Assembly: GCA_035647835.1 (NCBI GenBank)
Contig: DASRMS010000179.1
Coordinates: forward strand, 1 to 23,219
From: UBA9865 sp035647835
GTDB taxonomy: Bacteria > Bacillota > Dethiobacteria > Dethiobacterales > Dethiobacteraceae
DNA length: 23,219 bases
Reading direction: 5' to 3'
Shown here: positions 1 through 8,244 of the stretch, in pieces
Layout: each line of letters starts with the position of its first letter
Position numbering within the stretch: position 1 is the first letter of the stretch
Position numbers and translations under genes: made by a program
The notes under the pieces: generated by a model
What the model saw: only the letters and a program-made list of their open reading frames with translations
Databases searched by the model: none
Told to the model about the DNA's origin: nothing

Positions 1-161
1 TCCTACAGGATATTACCAGCATTCATTTTTTATTAACTTTTTATATTTATCCATTATAGTATCAGCAAATATACGGGGTAACTATACGAAAACATCAATT
101 TTCTCTCATCATGCCAGCTGCTCGCTTCAACAATCAGGTTCAGCTAACAATACCTAACAGC

Positions 162-190
162 TATTAATTGAAAATGCAGTATGCTATAAT
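162..190 (+). promoter_or_regulatory. Possible extended -10 promoter reading rightwards
   Basis: A perfect TATAAT at 185-190 is preceded by TGC, giving an extended -10 element. The -35 region 17 bases upstream (162-167, tattaa) is poor, which extended -10 promoters tolerate. A transcript from about 197 would run only to the terminator at 320-353. This is sequence inference only. Confidence 0.4.
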
Positions 191-196
191 AAATTG

Positions 197-353
197 ATAG
201 TAAAATGTTACCAATAAAAAGGAGTGGTAAAATAAGATTTTGTTGGTGCACAATAACCGAAACGGTAATAAGCGTTACTTACATTGGATATGTGAGAAAG
301 TATTAAATCTCAATAAGTCAAAAGGAACTGTGTCAAGACAGTTCCTTTTTTTT
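197..353 (+). other. Possible short transcript, no recognisable gene (1-396 has no supported CDS)
   Basis: The first 396 bases contain no ORF that I can support as a gene. Between the extended -10 promoter near 185 and the terminator at 320-353 a transcript of about 155 nt could be made on the plus strand. It carries an AGGAG-like site near 210, but the only downstream open frame starts at TTG with poor spacing and runs straight through the terminator stem, so I do not call it coding. It could be a small RNA, a remnant of a lost gene, or nothing. I do not recognise the sequence. Confidence 0.25.
320..353. terminator. Bidirectional rho-independent terminator after metQ
   Basis: Arms AAAAGGAACTGT (320-331) and ACAGTTCCTTTT (338-349) form a perfect 12-bp stem with a 6-base loop. 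The plus strand continues as eight T residues (346-353); the minus strand ends in four T residues. It can therefore end the metNIQ mRNA from the right and any rightward transcript from the left. Confidence 0.8.
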
Positions 354-396
354 GTTTCTTTTGTTTTTTTACTCCGAACTGTGAAGACCGTTTTTG

Positions 397-1215
397 TTAG
401 AAGACGGAAATAACAGCTCCTTGATATTTATCTTCAATGAATTTTTTGACTTTATCGCTTTTTAGAGCATTGACGAGCGCCTGTAAGTCTTCTCTGTTTT
501 CATCACCTTTGCGTATGGCAATTATGTTGGCATAAGTGGTGGCGGCCAGGGAATCTTTTTCTTCTTTTGCCAGGGCATCAGTTGCAGCATTTAAACCAGC
601 CTGAATGGCATAGTTTCCGTTAATTACTGCAATATCTACATCGGGCAGGGAACGAGCCAGCTGCGCTGCTTCGATTTCAGTAATTTTTAGGTTTTTGGGG
701 TTCTCAGTAATATCATTAATTGTTGCTTTTAAACCGGCGTCGGGCTTAACTTTAATTAGCCCCTGCTCTTCCAGCAAAAGCAATGCTCTGGCCTCGTTTG
801 AGGTGTCGTTGGGCACTAAAACTTCAGCTCCATCTGGTAGATCAGCCAAAACTTTTGTTTTGCCGGGATAGATACCTAGCGGCTCATAATGAATGGCGGC
901 AATGGTGGCCAAATCCATATTGTTTTCCGCATTAAAATCATCCAGGTAAGGCTGATGTTGGAAGTAGTTAGCATCGAGATCCTCACTATCCAATGCTTGA
1001 TTGGGCAGTATATAATCGTTAAATTCCTGCACCTGCAGCTCATAACCTTCTTCTGCTAAAACCTCTTTAGCCACAGCTAAAATTTCCGCATGTGGTGTTG
1101 GTGAAGCACCAACGATAATCTTCTTGTCGCCATCGTTGGAGTCGGTATTGCCGCAGCCTGCCAGTAAGGAGACTGACAATACTGCCACAGCCAATAAATA
1201 AACAAACTTTTTCAT
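397..1215 (-). CDS. metQ: Methionine ABC transporter substrate-binding lipoprotein MetQ
   Basis: This is the extracytoplasmic receptor that binds methionine and hands it to the MetNI transporter. The 272-residue length is normal for the NlpA/MetQ lipoprotein family. A lipoprotein signal peptide ends in the lipobox LLAGC with Cys21 as the lipidated residue. Family-typical segments include the start of the mature domain (IIVGASPTPHAEIL), NYFQHQPYLDDFN and the Y-G-LGIYPGK-type stretch. The start is ATG with GGAGGGG upstream. It is the last gene of metN-metI-metQ, 19 bases after metI, and is followed by a terminator at 320-353. The SAM-I riboswitch in front of metN supports methionine as the substrate rather than another ligand of the family. 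Whether it also binds D-methionine or methionine sulfoxide cannot be seen. Confidence 0.95.
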   Translation of the reverse strand: MKKFVYLLAVAVLSVSLLAGCGNTDSNDGDKKIIVGASPTPHAEILAVAKEVLAEEGYELQVQEFNDYILPNQALDSEDLDANYFQHQPYLDDFNAENNMDLATIAAIHYEPLGIYPGKTKVLADLPDGAEVLVPNDTSNEARALLLLEEQGLIKVKPDAGLKATINDITENPKNLKITEIEAAQLARSLPDVDIAVINGNYAIQAGLNAATDALAKEEKDSLAATTYANIIAIRKGDENREDLQALVNALKSDKVKKFIEDKYQGAVISVF

Positions 1216-1234
1216 CTTTTCCCCTCCATTTTGT

Positions 1235-1900
1235 TTAGTTTCTTTTATCGCTTAGATTGGCAAGCTTTGTGCCAATCTCCTGCAACACCTGAACGATAAT
1301 GACTAGGAGTGCCACAGTCAAAAACATAATGCCTTTTTGGTAACGGTAGAAGCCATAGTTAATGGCAATGGTGCCAAGCCCGCCACCGCCCACAAAGCCG
1401 GCCATGGCAGAGTAACTGAGAATGGTAGTCACAGCAATGGCTGCGCCGACAATTAGGGATGGCAGTGCTTCCGGCAGCATCACTTTATAAATAATCTGGA
1501 AGGGAGAGGCCCCCATCGACTGTGCAGCCTCAATCACACCCTTGTCCACTTCTTTAATTGAGGATTCCACTAAACGGGCGATAAAGGGTGCCGCAGCAAT
1601 GACCAAAGGCACTACGGTTGCATTAGAACCAATTATTTTTCCCACAATAAAGCGCGTGATGGGAATTACTGCTACCAGGAGAATCAAGAATGGTACAGAA
1701 CGCAGCACATTAATCCCAAGACCGAGGATGCTGTTGAGACGAACCTGAGGGCGAATACCGTCCTTCTCTGTTACCACCAAGGCAATGCCTAAGGGCAGAC
1801 CAAAAAGATAGGCTAACAACGTCGAGAGCAGCGTCATATACAGTGTCTCTCCCAGCCCACGCACAATCATCGCGGTTATCGTAGGATTAAGCAACCCCAT
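1235..1900 (-). CDS. metI: Methionine ABC transporter permease MetI
   Basis: This is the membrane permease of the methionine importer, presumably working as a homodimer with two MetN subunits, as known for E. coli MetNI. The protein has 221 residues, several hydrophobic membrane segments (roughly residues 20-42, 55-85, 95-115, 145-170, 190-210) and the cytoplasmic coupling loop of importers at about residues 124-148 (EAAQSMGASPFQI...LPEALPSL). The gene overlaps the 3' end of metN by 14 bases, and its GGAGG ribosome site lies inside the metN coding sequence, which suggests translational coupling. The ATG start is well spaced from that site. No key element is missing. Confidence 0.95.
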   Translation of the reverse strand: MGLLNPTITAMIVRGLGETLYMTLLSTLLAYLFGLPLGIALVVTEKDGIRPQVRLNSILGLGINVLRSVPFLILLVAVIPITRFIVGKIIGSNATVVPLVIAAAPFIARLVESSIKEVDKGVIEAAQSMGASPFQIIYKVMLPEALPSLIVGAAIAVTTILSYSAMAGFVGGGGLGTIAINYGFYRYQKGIMFLTVALLVIIVQVLQEIGTKLANLSDKRN

Positions 1901-2897
1901 CCACCTCCTCCACGGTAAGTCCCTTCTGACGTAGGTACTCTATCATTTTATCGGCAACTTTTTCTGCTTCCGGCAGCTGAATTACAAGTTGGCCAAAAGC
2001 CTTGCCATCAATGTTCTTGGTATCGGCAAAAAGAATATTAACAGTATGCTTGAACTCCAAGACCATGCTAGCAATAATCGGTTCAAAAGATGAATTGCCG
2101 TCAAAAACAATGCGAATACTGCGACTGCCAATATTAATCTGCTCGATCTTGTGATCATCAGGATAAACAAGCCGGCGTGCTGCCTGCGATTTAGGACGGG
2201 AAAAAATATCTTCTACAGTGCCTGTTTCAGCTATCTGACCATCATCAATGATGGTTACACGCTGACAGATTTCCTCGATCACACTCATTTCGTGAGTTAT
2301 TACGACAATGGTAATACCCAGTCTTTTATTAATATCTCTCAATAAAGCTAGAACACCACGCGTTGTGGCCGGATCTAGGGCACTTGTGGCCTCGTCACAG
2401 AGCAAAACCTGGGGATTGGTAGCTAAGGCACGGGCAATAGCCACACGCTGGCGCTGTCCTCCAGATAATTGAGCCGGATAAGCTTCAGCTTTATCAGCTA
2501 AACCTACTAAATGCAGCAGCTCCTCTGCCCGTTGCCTAGCTTCAATTTTGCCTATACCTGCAATCTCTAGCGGAAAACAAACATTACCCAAAGAGGTGCG
2601 CTGCATCAGCAAATTAAACTGTTGAAAAATCATGCCCATTGATTGCCTTACCTTGTACAGTTCCGGACGCGAGAGCTGCGCTAAATCACGGCCGGCAAAA
2701 TAAACAGTGCCGCTTGTCGGCTCTTCGAGAAAGTTGATACACCGCACTAAGGTGCTCTTACCTGCACCACTCATGCCGATGATACCAAAAACCTCACCTT
2801 CTCTAATCTCCAAATTAATATTTTCAAGCGCTACTACCTCACCGTTAGCGCTGGTAAAACTTTTGCTTAACCCATGCAATCGGATAATACTACTCAT
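1887..2897 (-). CDS. metN: Methionine ABC transporter ATP-binding protein MetN
   Basis: This ATPase powers methionine import through MetI. Walker A is GMSGAGKST (residues 41-49), the signature LSGGQ is at 144-148, Walker B LLCDE at 165-169 and the switch histidine follows in THE. After the nucleotide-binding domain, residues about 250-332 form the C-terminal NIL/ACT-like domain that in E. coli MetN binds methionine and inhibits transport; its presence distinguishes MetN from polar amino acid ATPases such as the one at 20503-21228. The length of 336 residues is normal. It is the first gene of the operon and lies about 290 bases downstream of the promoter, with the SAM-I riboswitch in between. 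Regulation is thus double: by SAM at the mRNA level and probably by methionine at the protein level. Confidence 0.96.
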   Translation of the reverse strand: MSSIIRLHGLSKSFTSANGEVVALENINLEIREGEVFGIIGMSGAGKSTLVRCINFLEEPTSGTVYFAGRDLAQLSRPELYKVRQSMGMIFQQFNLLMQRTSLGNVCFPLEIAGIGKIEARQRAEELLHLVGLADKAEAYPAQLSGGQRQRVAIARALATNPQVLLCDEATSALDPATTRGVLALLRDINKRLGITIVVITHEMSVIEEICQRVTIIDDGQIAETGTVEDIFSRPKSQAARRLVYPDDHKIEQINIGSRSIRIVFDGNSSFEPIIASMVLEFKHTVNILFADTKNIDGKAFGQLVIQLPEAEKVADKMIEYLRQKGLTVEEVDGVA

Positions 2898-3017
2898 TAC
2901 CTACCCCCCAGTAATACAAAAGCTAGATATAGTACAAAAATTTTACTACGCAGTTTTCGGTACTGCTGTGCAGCGGTTACATTTATCATCAGGAAGTATG
3001 GCTTGCCAGCTCGTACG

Positions 3018-3047
3018 AAAAGCCTCTTCCCGACAAGAAGAGGCTTT
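3018..3047 (-). terminator. Regulated terminator of the SAM riboswitch
   Basis: On the minus strand AAAGCCTCTTC and GAAGAGGCTTTT form a strong hairpin between the aptamer and metN, with only a short U tail. Its 5' arm and loop (3032-3042) are complementary, with one G-U pair, to 3057-3067, which contains the 3' strand of aptamer helix P1. The two pairings exclude each other, which is how S-box leaders choose between termination and read-through. Confidence 0.88.
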
Positions 3048-3061
3048 AAAATATTACTCTT

Positions 3062-3157
3062 CTTATCTTGCAGGAATCTTCCTACAGGAATTGGCACCTT
3101 CCAAAATTGGGGTTGCCGTGGTATCATCGGGCCATTCCCTCCACCACTCTTGATAAG
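3062..3157 (-). ncRNA. SAM-I (S-box) riboswitch aptamer
   Basis: The minus strand matches the S-box core closely: P1 strand CTTATC at the start (3157 side), then AGAGTGGTGGAGGGA, TGGCCCGATGA-type and GGCAACC segments, then AAGGTGCCAATTCCTG and the closing GATAAG at 3062-3067. In this class binding of S-adenosylmethionine stabilises P1, frees the terminator at 3018-3047 and switches the operon off. The aptamer sits about 30 bases after the predicted transcription start, and metN starts about 165 bases beyond it. Family assignment is from recall of the consensus, not a covariance search. Confidence 0.95.
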
Positions 3158-3191
3158 ATTTAAATATTAAATTTTTTTCTATATGCAGAAT

Positions 3192-3220
3192 ATGATATCA
3201 GTGATTAAAGTATCTGTCAA
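3192..3220 (-). promoter_or_regulatory. Sigma-A-type promoter of metNIQ
   Basis: The minus strand has TTGACA (3215-3220), a 17-base spacer and TATCAT (3192-3197). Transcription would start near 3185, just ahead of the SAM-I aptamer. Confidence 0.85.
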
Positions 3221-3259
3221 ACAATTTTTTACCACCCGCTTCTCCCGGGTTAATGCTCT

Positions 3260-3835
3260 CTAGCCCAGCTTAAGCGAACCTTTAGGCAGACCTAACGATT
3301 GCTCAATGAGCACTGCCAAGATTTTAGGTTCCTGGATACCCTCCACATAAAGATTGGCGATGCCGTTAATCAGAATGCTTAAAGTGTATTCAGGATAATC
3401 AATGGTTAAGATTCCTGCTTCCTTGGCCTGGCGCACAAAATCTCTGGTGTGCAGCAGTGCCGACTCTGTCAGCTTGTTTTTAACTAACTCATACACACCG
3501 GAATTTGCAGGAGAAAATTCCATCAAGCTATGGCGTTCTTTAATCGCCACAAAATATAGTTTAAGAATCTCCGCTAGCTTGCCGTAGAAATCAAGAGCTG
3601 ATTCCTGAACAATTTCCTGCAGCTGCTGATTAATTTCCGTCGCCAACAGCTCAATTACAGCGGTTACTAGTTCCTCCTTAGAAGAAAAGTAGTAATAGAC
3701 AAGTCCTTTAGTGATCTTAGCAGCTTGAGCAATATCACTCATTGAAGTTTTGCCAATACCATTTTGTTCAAATAACAGCATGGCCGTCTCCACTATTTCT
3801 TGTTTGCGCACTTGTGCGTCTTTTGTTACTCGCAT
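3260..3835 (-). CDS. TetR/AcrR-family transcriptional regulator
   Basis: This 191-residue protein has the usual layout of the family: an N-terminal DNA-binding domain with the helix-turn-helix at about residues 31-50 (SMSDIAQAAKITKGLVYYYF, followed by SSKEEL), then a variable, mostly helical ligand-binding and dimerisation domain. The ligand cannot be predicted. It is the third and last gene of an operon with the ABC ATPase and the large permease, starting 12 bases after the permease stop with an AGGGG ribosome site. The operon promoter carries a palindrome typical of TetR-family operators (8128-8144), so the simplest model is that this protein represses its own operon and releases it when the exported compound binds. 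The divergent MFS gene may share that control. The target and the effector are inference. Confidence 0.92.
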   Translation of the reverse strand: MRVTKDAQVRKQEIVETAMLLFEQNGIGKTSMSDIAQAAKITKGLVYYYFSSKEELVTAVIELLATEINQQLQEIVQESALDFYGKLAEILKLYFVAIKERHSLMEFSPANSGVYELVKNKLTESALLHTRDFVRQAKEAGILTIDYPEYTLSILINGIANLYVEGIQEPKILAVLIEQSLGLPKGSLKLG

Positions 3836-3847
3836 AAATTTTCGCCC

Positions 3848-6800
3848 CTATTCCACAGACTTTAAGGATTCCACCATGTCCACCTGCTTCAGCCTGAAAT
3901 ACATGATAAAATTCACCAGTATGGAAAAAAACATAGTTAACAACACAGCGTAAAGGAAACTGAACGGCATAATACTTTTGCCAAACATTATATTATCCAC
4001 TTCCATTGTTTCCATAACGAATTTATGCAGGATGCAGCCCAGGACAAGCCCCAGCAGTGTACCAAAGAACGATAGTATCATATTTTCCCGATACACATAT
4101 GAGGAAACTTCGCGGTCGCGAAAACCCAACACTTTAATGGTAGCAATCTCCCGCAGCCGTTCTGTAATGTTAATGTTGGTTAGGTTATATAGTACCACAA
4201 AAGCCAAGGCTCCAGCAGCTAAAATCAGAATCAACACTACATAATCTAAACTAGCCAGGGTATCACGGAAGTTAGTTTGGAAGATGCTAGCAAGAGTAAT
4301 ACCAACTACAGCGTCATCATTCAGCAGTGATTCGCGAAACTGCTGGTCGTTAAAGTTATCCGCAGCATGCAGCGTAAAAATTCCCGCGTTATAATGGGGC
4401 TCCCTTAAAGTCACTGTCTCAAAGTACTCTCTGGACATAAAGATATGATGGGCTAAATAGTTTTCAGCAATCCCTGCGATGGTAATTTGATAAGTGCGGT
4501 TATCAGTATCCTGGTACACTAATACATCACCAACCGCCACATCTAACAGCTGGGCAAGTTTTTCAGTTACAACCGCCCCCTCTTTTGTCAAGGGCAGTGG
4601 GGCAGCGGTCTGCCGTTCATGCAGATCAAAATAATCTGTGAGGCGGCGTTCGTCCGCGGGAATCATCAAGTTAGCTTCATAATTATGAGTCCCCTGTTCT
4701 TGAGAAACCGTGACCACTTCCATTAAAGCATCAGTATAAGTATCAACTTCGCGTTTTGTACCTAGAATTTGCGCTAACTCTGCTTCTGCATCCGCCTCTA
4801 CGTCAATGATTACCATGCCGTCATAAAGGAAAATCTGATCAAATTGCTTCTCGGTGATCACATTTACTGAATCTCTAATACCATAGCCAGTTAATAAGAG
4901 GGCCGTGCAGCCAGCAATGCCGAGTACCGTCATAAAAAATCTCTTTTTATAACGAAAGATGTTTCTGACTGTCACCTTCTGGATGAAATTTAAGCGCTCC
5001 CAGAAAAATGGCAGGCGCTCTAGGAAAATACGTTTACCCGGTTTGGGCGCTTTAGGCTGCATCAATTGAGCCGGTGTCGACTGCAGGGTAGCCAAGCTTG
5101 CTGCTAAGGCTGCGACCACTGTCGTGGAAATCGCAATAGCCAGCGAAATTAAGGCGTAGTTAAGATGAAAGGGGCTTAAAAGGTAGGGGATATCATACAT
5201 CGCTCCATAGATTGTCATAATTACCCGAGGGAAGAGCTGGAAGCCAATAGTAAAGCCCAGCACACTACCAACAAGGCTGGCTAAAAATGCATACACCAAA
5301 TATTTAGAAGAGATCAGCCAAGTGCCATAGCCTAAAGCTTTCAAGGTGCCAATTTGCATCCGCTCTTCCTCAATCATGCGCGTCATAGTAGTCAAGCAGA
5401 CTAAAGCGGCCACTAAAAAGAAGAAAAGAGGGAATATTTTAGCCACTGCACCTACCCGTGCAGCATCATCACCATAGCCAGCATAACCAGGGTTACCGTC
5501 TCTGGTGTAAACGAACCATTCTTTAGGCAGTTCCAAAAGCTGGCGTTCTGCTTCCTTAATTTCTGCCTCGGCCTCAGCTATTTTTAGCAGAGCCTCTTCC
5601 TTTTCTCGCGCAAAAGTCTCTCTACCAGCAGCCAATTCTATTTTGCCTGCTTCCAGTTCCTGAATTCCTGTCGCCAGAGATGTCTGTAATTCGGCCTCGG
5701 CCGCCAGCAGCTCCCGCTCCCCTTGCCAGAGTTTAGCTGAATTTCGCTCAATCTCCTGGCGGGCACGTTCAAGTTTAGCTTTCGCCTGATCTATTTCCAC
5801 CTTACTAGCTTCTAATTCACGCACACCAGGTTGGTAGGCCTGCCAAGCCTCATCATATAGTTTTTTATTATCCTGCAGAGTTTTTTCAGCGGCTGCCAGC
5901 TGTTGCTCACCTTCCAGCAATTGTTTCTGGCCTGTTTCATACTGGTTTTCCAGTTCAGTAATGGCCGTCTGCAAGGCAGAGCGTAAGGAATTAATTAGAT
6001 TGGGATCGTTATAATCAAAACTACTTTCAATCAATCTCGCTAATTCAGGCGAAACTTGCTCCAAACGCGTTATCAGATCACGGTATTCTTCTTCCGTCAG
6101 CTCACTATCACTGTCGGGCAGACTGGCTTCAATTTCCCGGAGCACCACCAGGGTATCCTGCAAATATACCAGCTGCTGCCTGGCATCTTCCAACTCGCTG
6201 CGCGCCGCTGCCAACTCCCGCTCCCCGGCCTCCAAACGAACTTTAGCATCATCAAGTTCCGCTTTAGCCTCCAGTAAGGCCGCTTTACCATCCTGATACT
6301 GATTATAGCCTTCCAGCCAAGCGGTATAACCATCAAAATATTTTAGTTTCCCCTGTTCCAGCGCTTCTTTACCAACAGTTAACTCGACTTTAGCGGCGGC
6401 AATTTCCTTTGTATAACGTTCTTCCTGCTCTTTAAGCAGGGCTTCACCATTAATTAGTTCTTCTTCGGCCTCGTCCAGCTTTTTTTGCCCTGCGGCCAGT
6501 TTTTCTTCCGCTAACTGTTTCTCTGCAAGAAAAGTCTGCTTCCCTTCCTCTAGTTTTTCACGCAGCTCTTTTGTGTCTCGTAACACTGCCTGCCGACCTA
6601 AAGCCTCTACCGCTGCCTGTGGGGGAGCTATTAAGTGCTCATAGGCCGTAGAGTAAGCTTGCTCCTTGTCTGTATCTTGCACCAGCAAATAGGCTTCGTT
6701 GTAGGCAGCTAACTTAAAATCCTTTTCTAAAGCATAGGCAGCATAAGCCACGGAGCCGTCACCAATATTAGTCTGCCCACGCTCATAGGTGACGTATAAA

Positions 6801-7360
6801 GGAGAGATTATCGAACCTACTACAGTAAATTGAGCAGTTGTCAAATACTCCAGAGGGCCGTTTTCGTCTGAAACTGTCACGGTGATAGTAGAATCAAGCT
6901 CCAGCTCCGGTGGCACGCCGATGCCCGTGACCAGCAAGATTTCACCGCTTTTTTCCGGAAAGCGGCCTGCCACCAGATAGGGTATATTAACACCATTTTG
7001 CTCTGTAAAGTTACTTGGCTCATAGCTCATTAATTTAACTACAGAGGTGGTCCCGGCAGCTGTAGTAAAGAAAAGATCCTTACTGTAGCCTTTTTGTACT
7101 GTCGCCACTTTTGACAGCTGCTCGAGAGCGGTAAGGTCTTGCTGTGCAAAGCCCAAAGGTGAGAAGATACGCAAATCAGATAAATGCTGCTCTTTAAAAT
7201 ATTTATCTGCTGAAAGCACCATATCCGGTTCTGTCGCATTAATGCCCGCAAAAAAGCTCACACCTAAAAAAATGATGGCCATTACAGAAAAGAAGCGACC
7301 ACGGCTTTGCCAGATAGAGCGCACCAGTTCCTTGTAAAAGGATTGCTTCGCCATCACCAT
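3848..7360 (-). CDS. Large FtsX/MacB-type ABC transporter permease with coiled-coil ectodomain
   Basis: This 1170-residue membrane protein is the permease partner of the ATPase encoded just upstream. One membrane helix lies at about residues 24-40. Then comes an extracytoplasmic region that opens with a MacB-like globular part (about 45-260) and continues as two long heptad-rich coiled-coil segments (about 262-408 and 465-612) rich in Ala, Glu, Leu and Lys, joined by a short non-coiled stretch. A first FtsX-type permease domain follows (about 640-770), then a helix near 805-825, a second ectodomain (about 830-1045) and a second FtsX domain (about 1050-1165). Both halves are thus in one chain. 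Proteins of this build occur in Firmicutes next to a LolD/MacB-type ATPase and usually act as exporters or as force transmitters across the membrane; the substrate is unknown. The start overlaps the ATPase stop by 7 bases; ATG at 7360 or 7354 are both possible. Confidence 0.92.
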   Translation of the reverse strand: MVMAKQSFYKELVRSIWQSRGRFFSVMAIIFLGVSFFAGINATEPDMVLSADKYFKEQHLSDLRIFSPLGFAQQDLTALEQLSKVATVQKGYSKDLFFTTAAGTTSVVKLMSYEPSNFTEQNGVNIPYLVAGRFPEKSGEILLVTGIGVPPELELDSTITVTVSDENGPLEYLTTAQFTVVGSIISPLYVTYERGQTNIGDGSVAYAAYALEKDFKLAAYNEAYLLVQDTDKEQAYSTAYEHLIAPPQAAVEALGRQAVLRDTKELREKLEEGKQTFLAEKQLAEEKLAAGQKKLDEAEEELINGEALLKEQEERYTKEIAAAKVELTVGKEALEQGKLKYFDGYTAWLEGYNQYQDGKAALLEAKAELDDAKVRLEAGERELAAARSELEDARQQLVYLQDTLVVLREIEASLPDSDSELTEEEYRDLITRLEQVSPELARLIESSFDYNDPNLINSLRSALQTAITELENQYETGQKQLLEGEQQLAAAEKTLQDNKKLYDEAWQAYQPGVRELEASKVEIDQAKAKLERARQEIERNSAKLWQGERELLAAEAELQTSLATGIQELEAGKIELAAGRETFAREKEEALLKIAEAEAEIKEAERQLLELPKEWFVYTRDGNPGYAGYGDDAARVGAVAKIFPLFFFLVAALVCLTTMTRMIEEERMQIGTLKALGYGTWLISSKYLVYAFLASLVGSVLGFTIGFQLFPRVIMTIYGAMYDIPYLLSPFHLNYALISLAIAISTTVVAALAASLATLQSTPAQLMQPKAPKPGKRIFLERLPFFWERLNFIQKVTVRNIFRYKKRFFMTVLGIAGCTALLLTGYGIRDSVNVITEKQFDQIFLYDGMVIIDVEADAEAELAQILGTKREVDTYTDALMEVVTVSQEQGTHNYEANLMIPADERRLTDYFDLHERQTAAPLPLTKEGAVVTEKLAQLLDVAVGDVLVYQDTDNRTYQITIAGIAENYLAHHIFMSREYFETVTLREPHYNAGIFTLHAADNFNDQQFRESLLNDDAVVGITLASIFQTNFRDTLASLDYVVLILILAAGALAFVVLYNLTNINITERLREIATIKVLGFRDREVSSYVYRENMILSFFGTLLGLVLGCILHKFVMETMEVDNIMFGKSIMPFSFLYAVLLTMFFSILVNFIMYFRLKQVDMVESLKSVE

Positions 7361-8055
7361 TCAATCCCTTCTACTGGTAGTGGATGCTCATTAACAATAA
7401 ATTCCGCAACCTTGCCACTTTGCATCTTGATGATTTTATCTGCCATACCTTGAATTGCGGAATTATGTGTAATAATAATCACCGTCATGCCCCTCTGACG
7501 ACAGGTATCCTGCAATAGTTTTAAAATAGCTTTGCCCGTCTGATAATCTAAAGCTCCTGTCGGTTCATCACACAGCAATAGTTTAGGGTTCTTGGCCAGC
7601 GCTCTGGCTATTGCTACACGCTGCTGCTCTCCGCCTGACAACTGGGAAGGGAAATTATTCATTCTGTCCTGCAAACCCACTAAGGCTAAGACAGTTTCTA
7701 CAGCTAAAGGGTTTTGACTAATCTGCGTCGCTAACTCCACGTTTTCCTTGGCTGTGAGGTTTTGAATTAGATTGTAAAACTGAAACACAAAACCAATATC
7801 ATAGCGTCTGTACTCTGTCAGCATTTTCTTGCTATATTGAGAAATTTCTCGTCCGTCAACAATAATGCTGCCTTCATCTAATTTATCCATGCCCCCTAAT
7901 AGGTTCAGTACTGTAGTTTTACCGGCACCTGAAGCGCCAACAACTACAGCAAAGTCTCCCTTTTCTATGGCAAACTCTACCTCATCTACAGCAGTAATTG
8001 TCACTTCACCCATTTGATATCTTTTTACTACCTTATGTAACTCAACAAATGCCAT
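7354..8055 (-). CDS. ABC transporter ATP-binding protein (MacB/LolD type)
   Basis: This ATPase drives the large permease downstream. Counting from the chosen start, Walker A is GASGAGKTT at residues 40-48, the signature LSGGE at 139-143 and Walker B LLCDE ends at 164, followed by PTGALD and the switch histidine in ITHNSAI. The LSGGEQQR plus PTGALD combination is typical of the MacB/LolD/FtsE group rather than importers. The frame is open up to 8100, but I choose the ATG at 8055 because AAGGTGG lies 8 bases before it and the protein then begins at the usual place (MAFVELHKVVKRY). The length becomes 233 residues, normal for the group. It is the first gene of the operon, and its promoter carries a TetR-type operator. 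Confidence 0.93.
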   Translation of the reverse strand: MAFVELHKVVKRYQMGEVTITAVDEVEFAIEKGDFAVVVGASGAGKTTVLNLLGGMDKLDEGSIIVDGREISQYSKKMLTEYRRYDIGFVFQFYNLIQNLTAKENVELATQISQNPLAVETVLALVGLQDRMNNFPSQLSGGEQQRVAIARALAKNPKLLLCDEPTGALDYQTGKAILKLLQDTCRQRGMTVIIITHNSAIQGMADKIIKMQSGKVAEFIVNEHPLPVEGIEW

Positions 8056-8117
8056 AAATAATACCACCTTGTTTTTGCAATTGGTAACTGTCAAACGCAA
8101 ACCTTTTGTCTAGTTCT

Positions 8118-8145
8118 ATTTTACTACTGACTGACGGTTAGTCAA
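8118..8145 (-). promoter_or_regulatory. Promoter of the ABC exporter-TetR operon
   Basis: The minus strand has TTGACT (8140-8145), a 16-base spacer and TAAAAT (8118-8123). The -35 box and spacer overlap the palindrome at 8128-8144, so a bound repressor would block RNA polymerase. Confidence 0.7.
8128..8144. promoter_or_regulatory. Probable TetR-family operator
   Basis: The 17-base sequence TGACTGACGGTTAGTCA is an imperfect palindrome with TGACT/AGTCA arms centred on 8136. Its TGAC-GAC-GTC-style layout resembles operators of several TetR-family repressors. It lies in the promoter of the operon that encodes a TetR-family protein, and about 110 bases from the divergent MFS promoter. Confidence 0.7.
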
Positions 8146-8167
8146 TAAGAAATATTTCACGCAGCGC

Positions 8168-8189
8168 ATGAAAAAGCATATTTTTTCAT
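8168..8189. repeat. AT-rich inverted repeat in the divergent intergenic region
   Basis: ATGAAAAA and TTTTTCAT form perfect 8-base arms around a 6-base centre. It lies between the two divergent promoters. It could be a second regulatory site or chance in AT-rich DNA. Confidence 0.3.
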
Positions 8190-8244
8190 AGTAATGACCA
8201 GGACTATCATGACAGGGAATGTTTATTGAATACTCAGACTCCTA

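Noticed and set aside
2707..3170. Plus-strand ORFs of up to 148 codons over the start of metN and the riboswitch
   Set aside because: They lie opposite metN and the SAM-I aptamer, lack ribosome sites and resemble no family.
3234..3250. Hairpin ACCCG/CGGGT just after the TetR gene as its terminator
   Set aside because: The stem has 5 bp and is followed on the minus strand by A residues, not T, so it is not a typical terminator.
6056..6336. ORFs on both strands within the coiled-coil part of the large permease
   Set aside because: Repetitive, biased codon composition in the coiled coil creates long open frames in other frames; they have no start signals.
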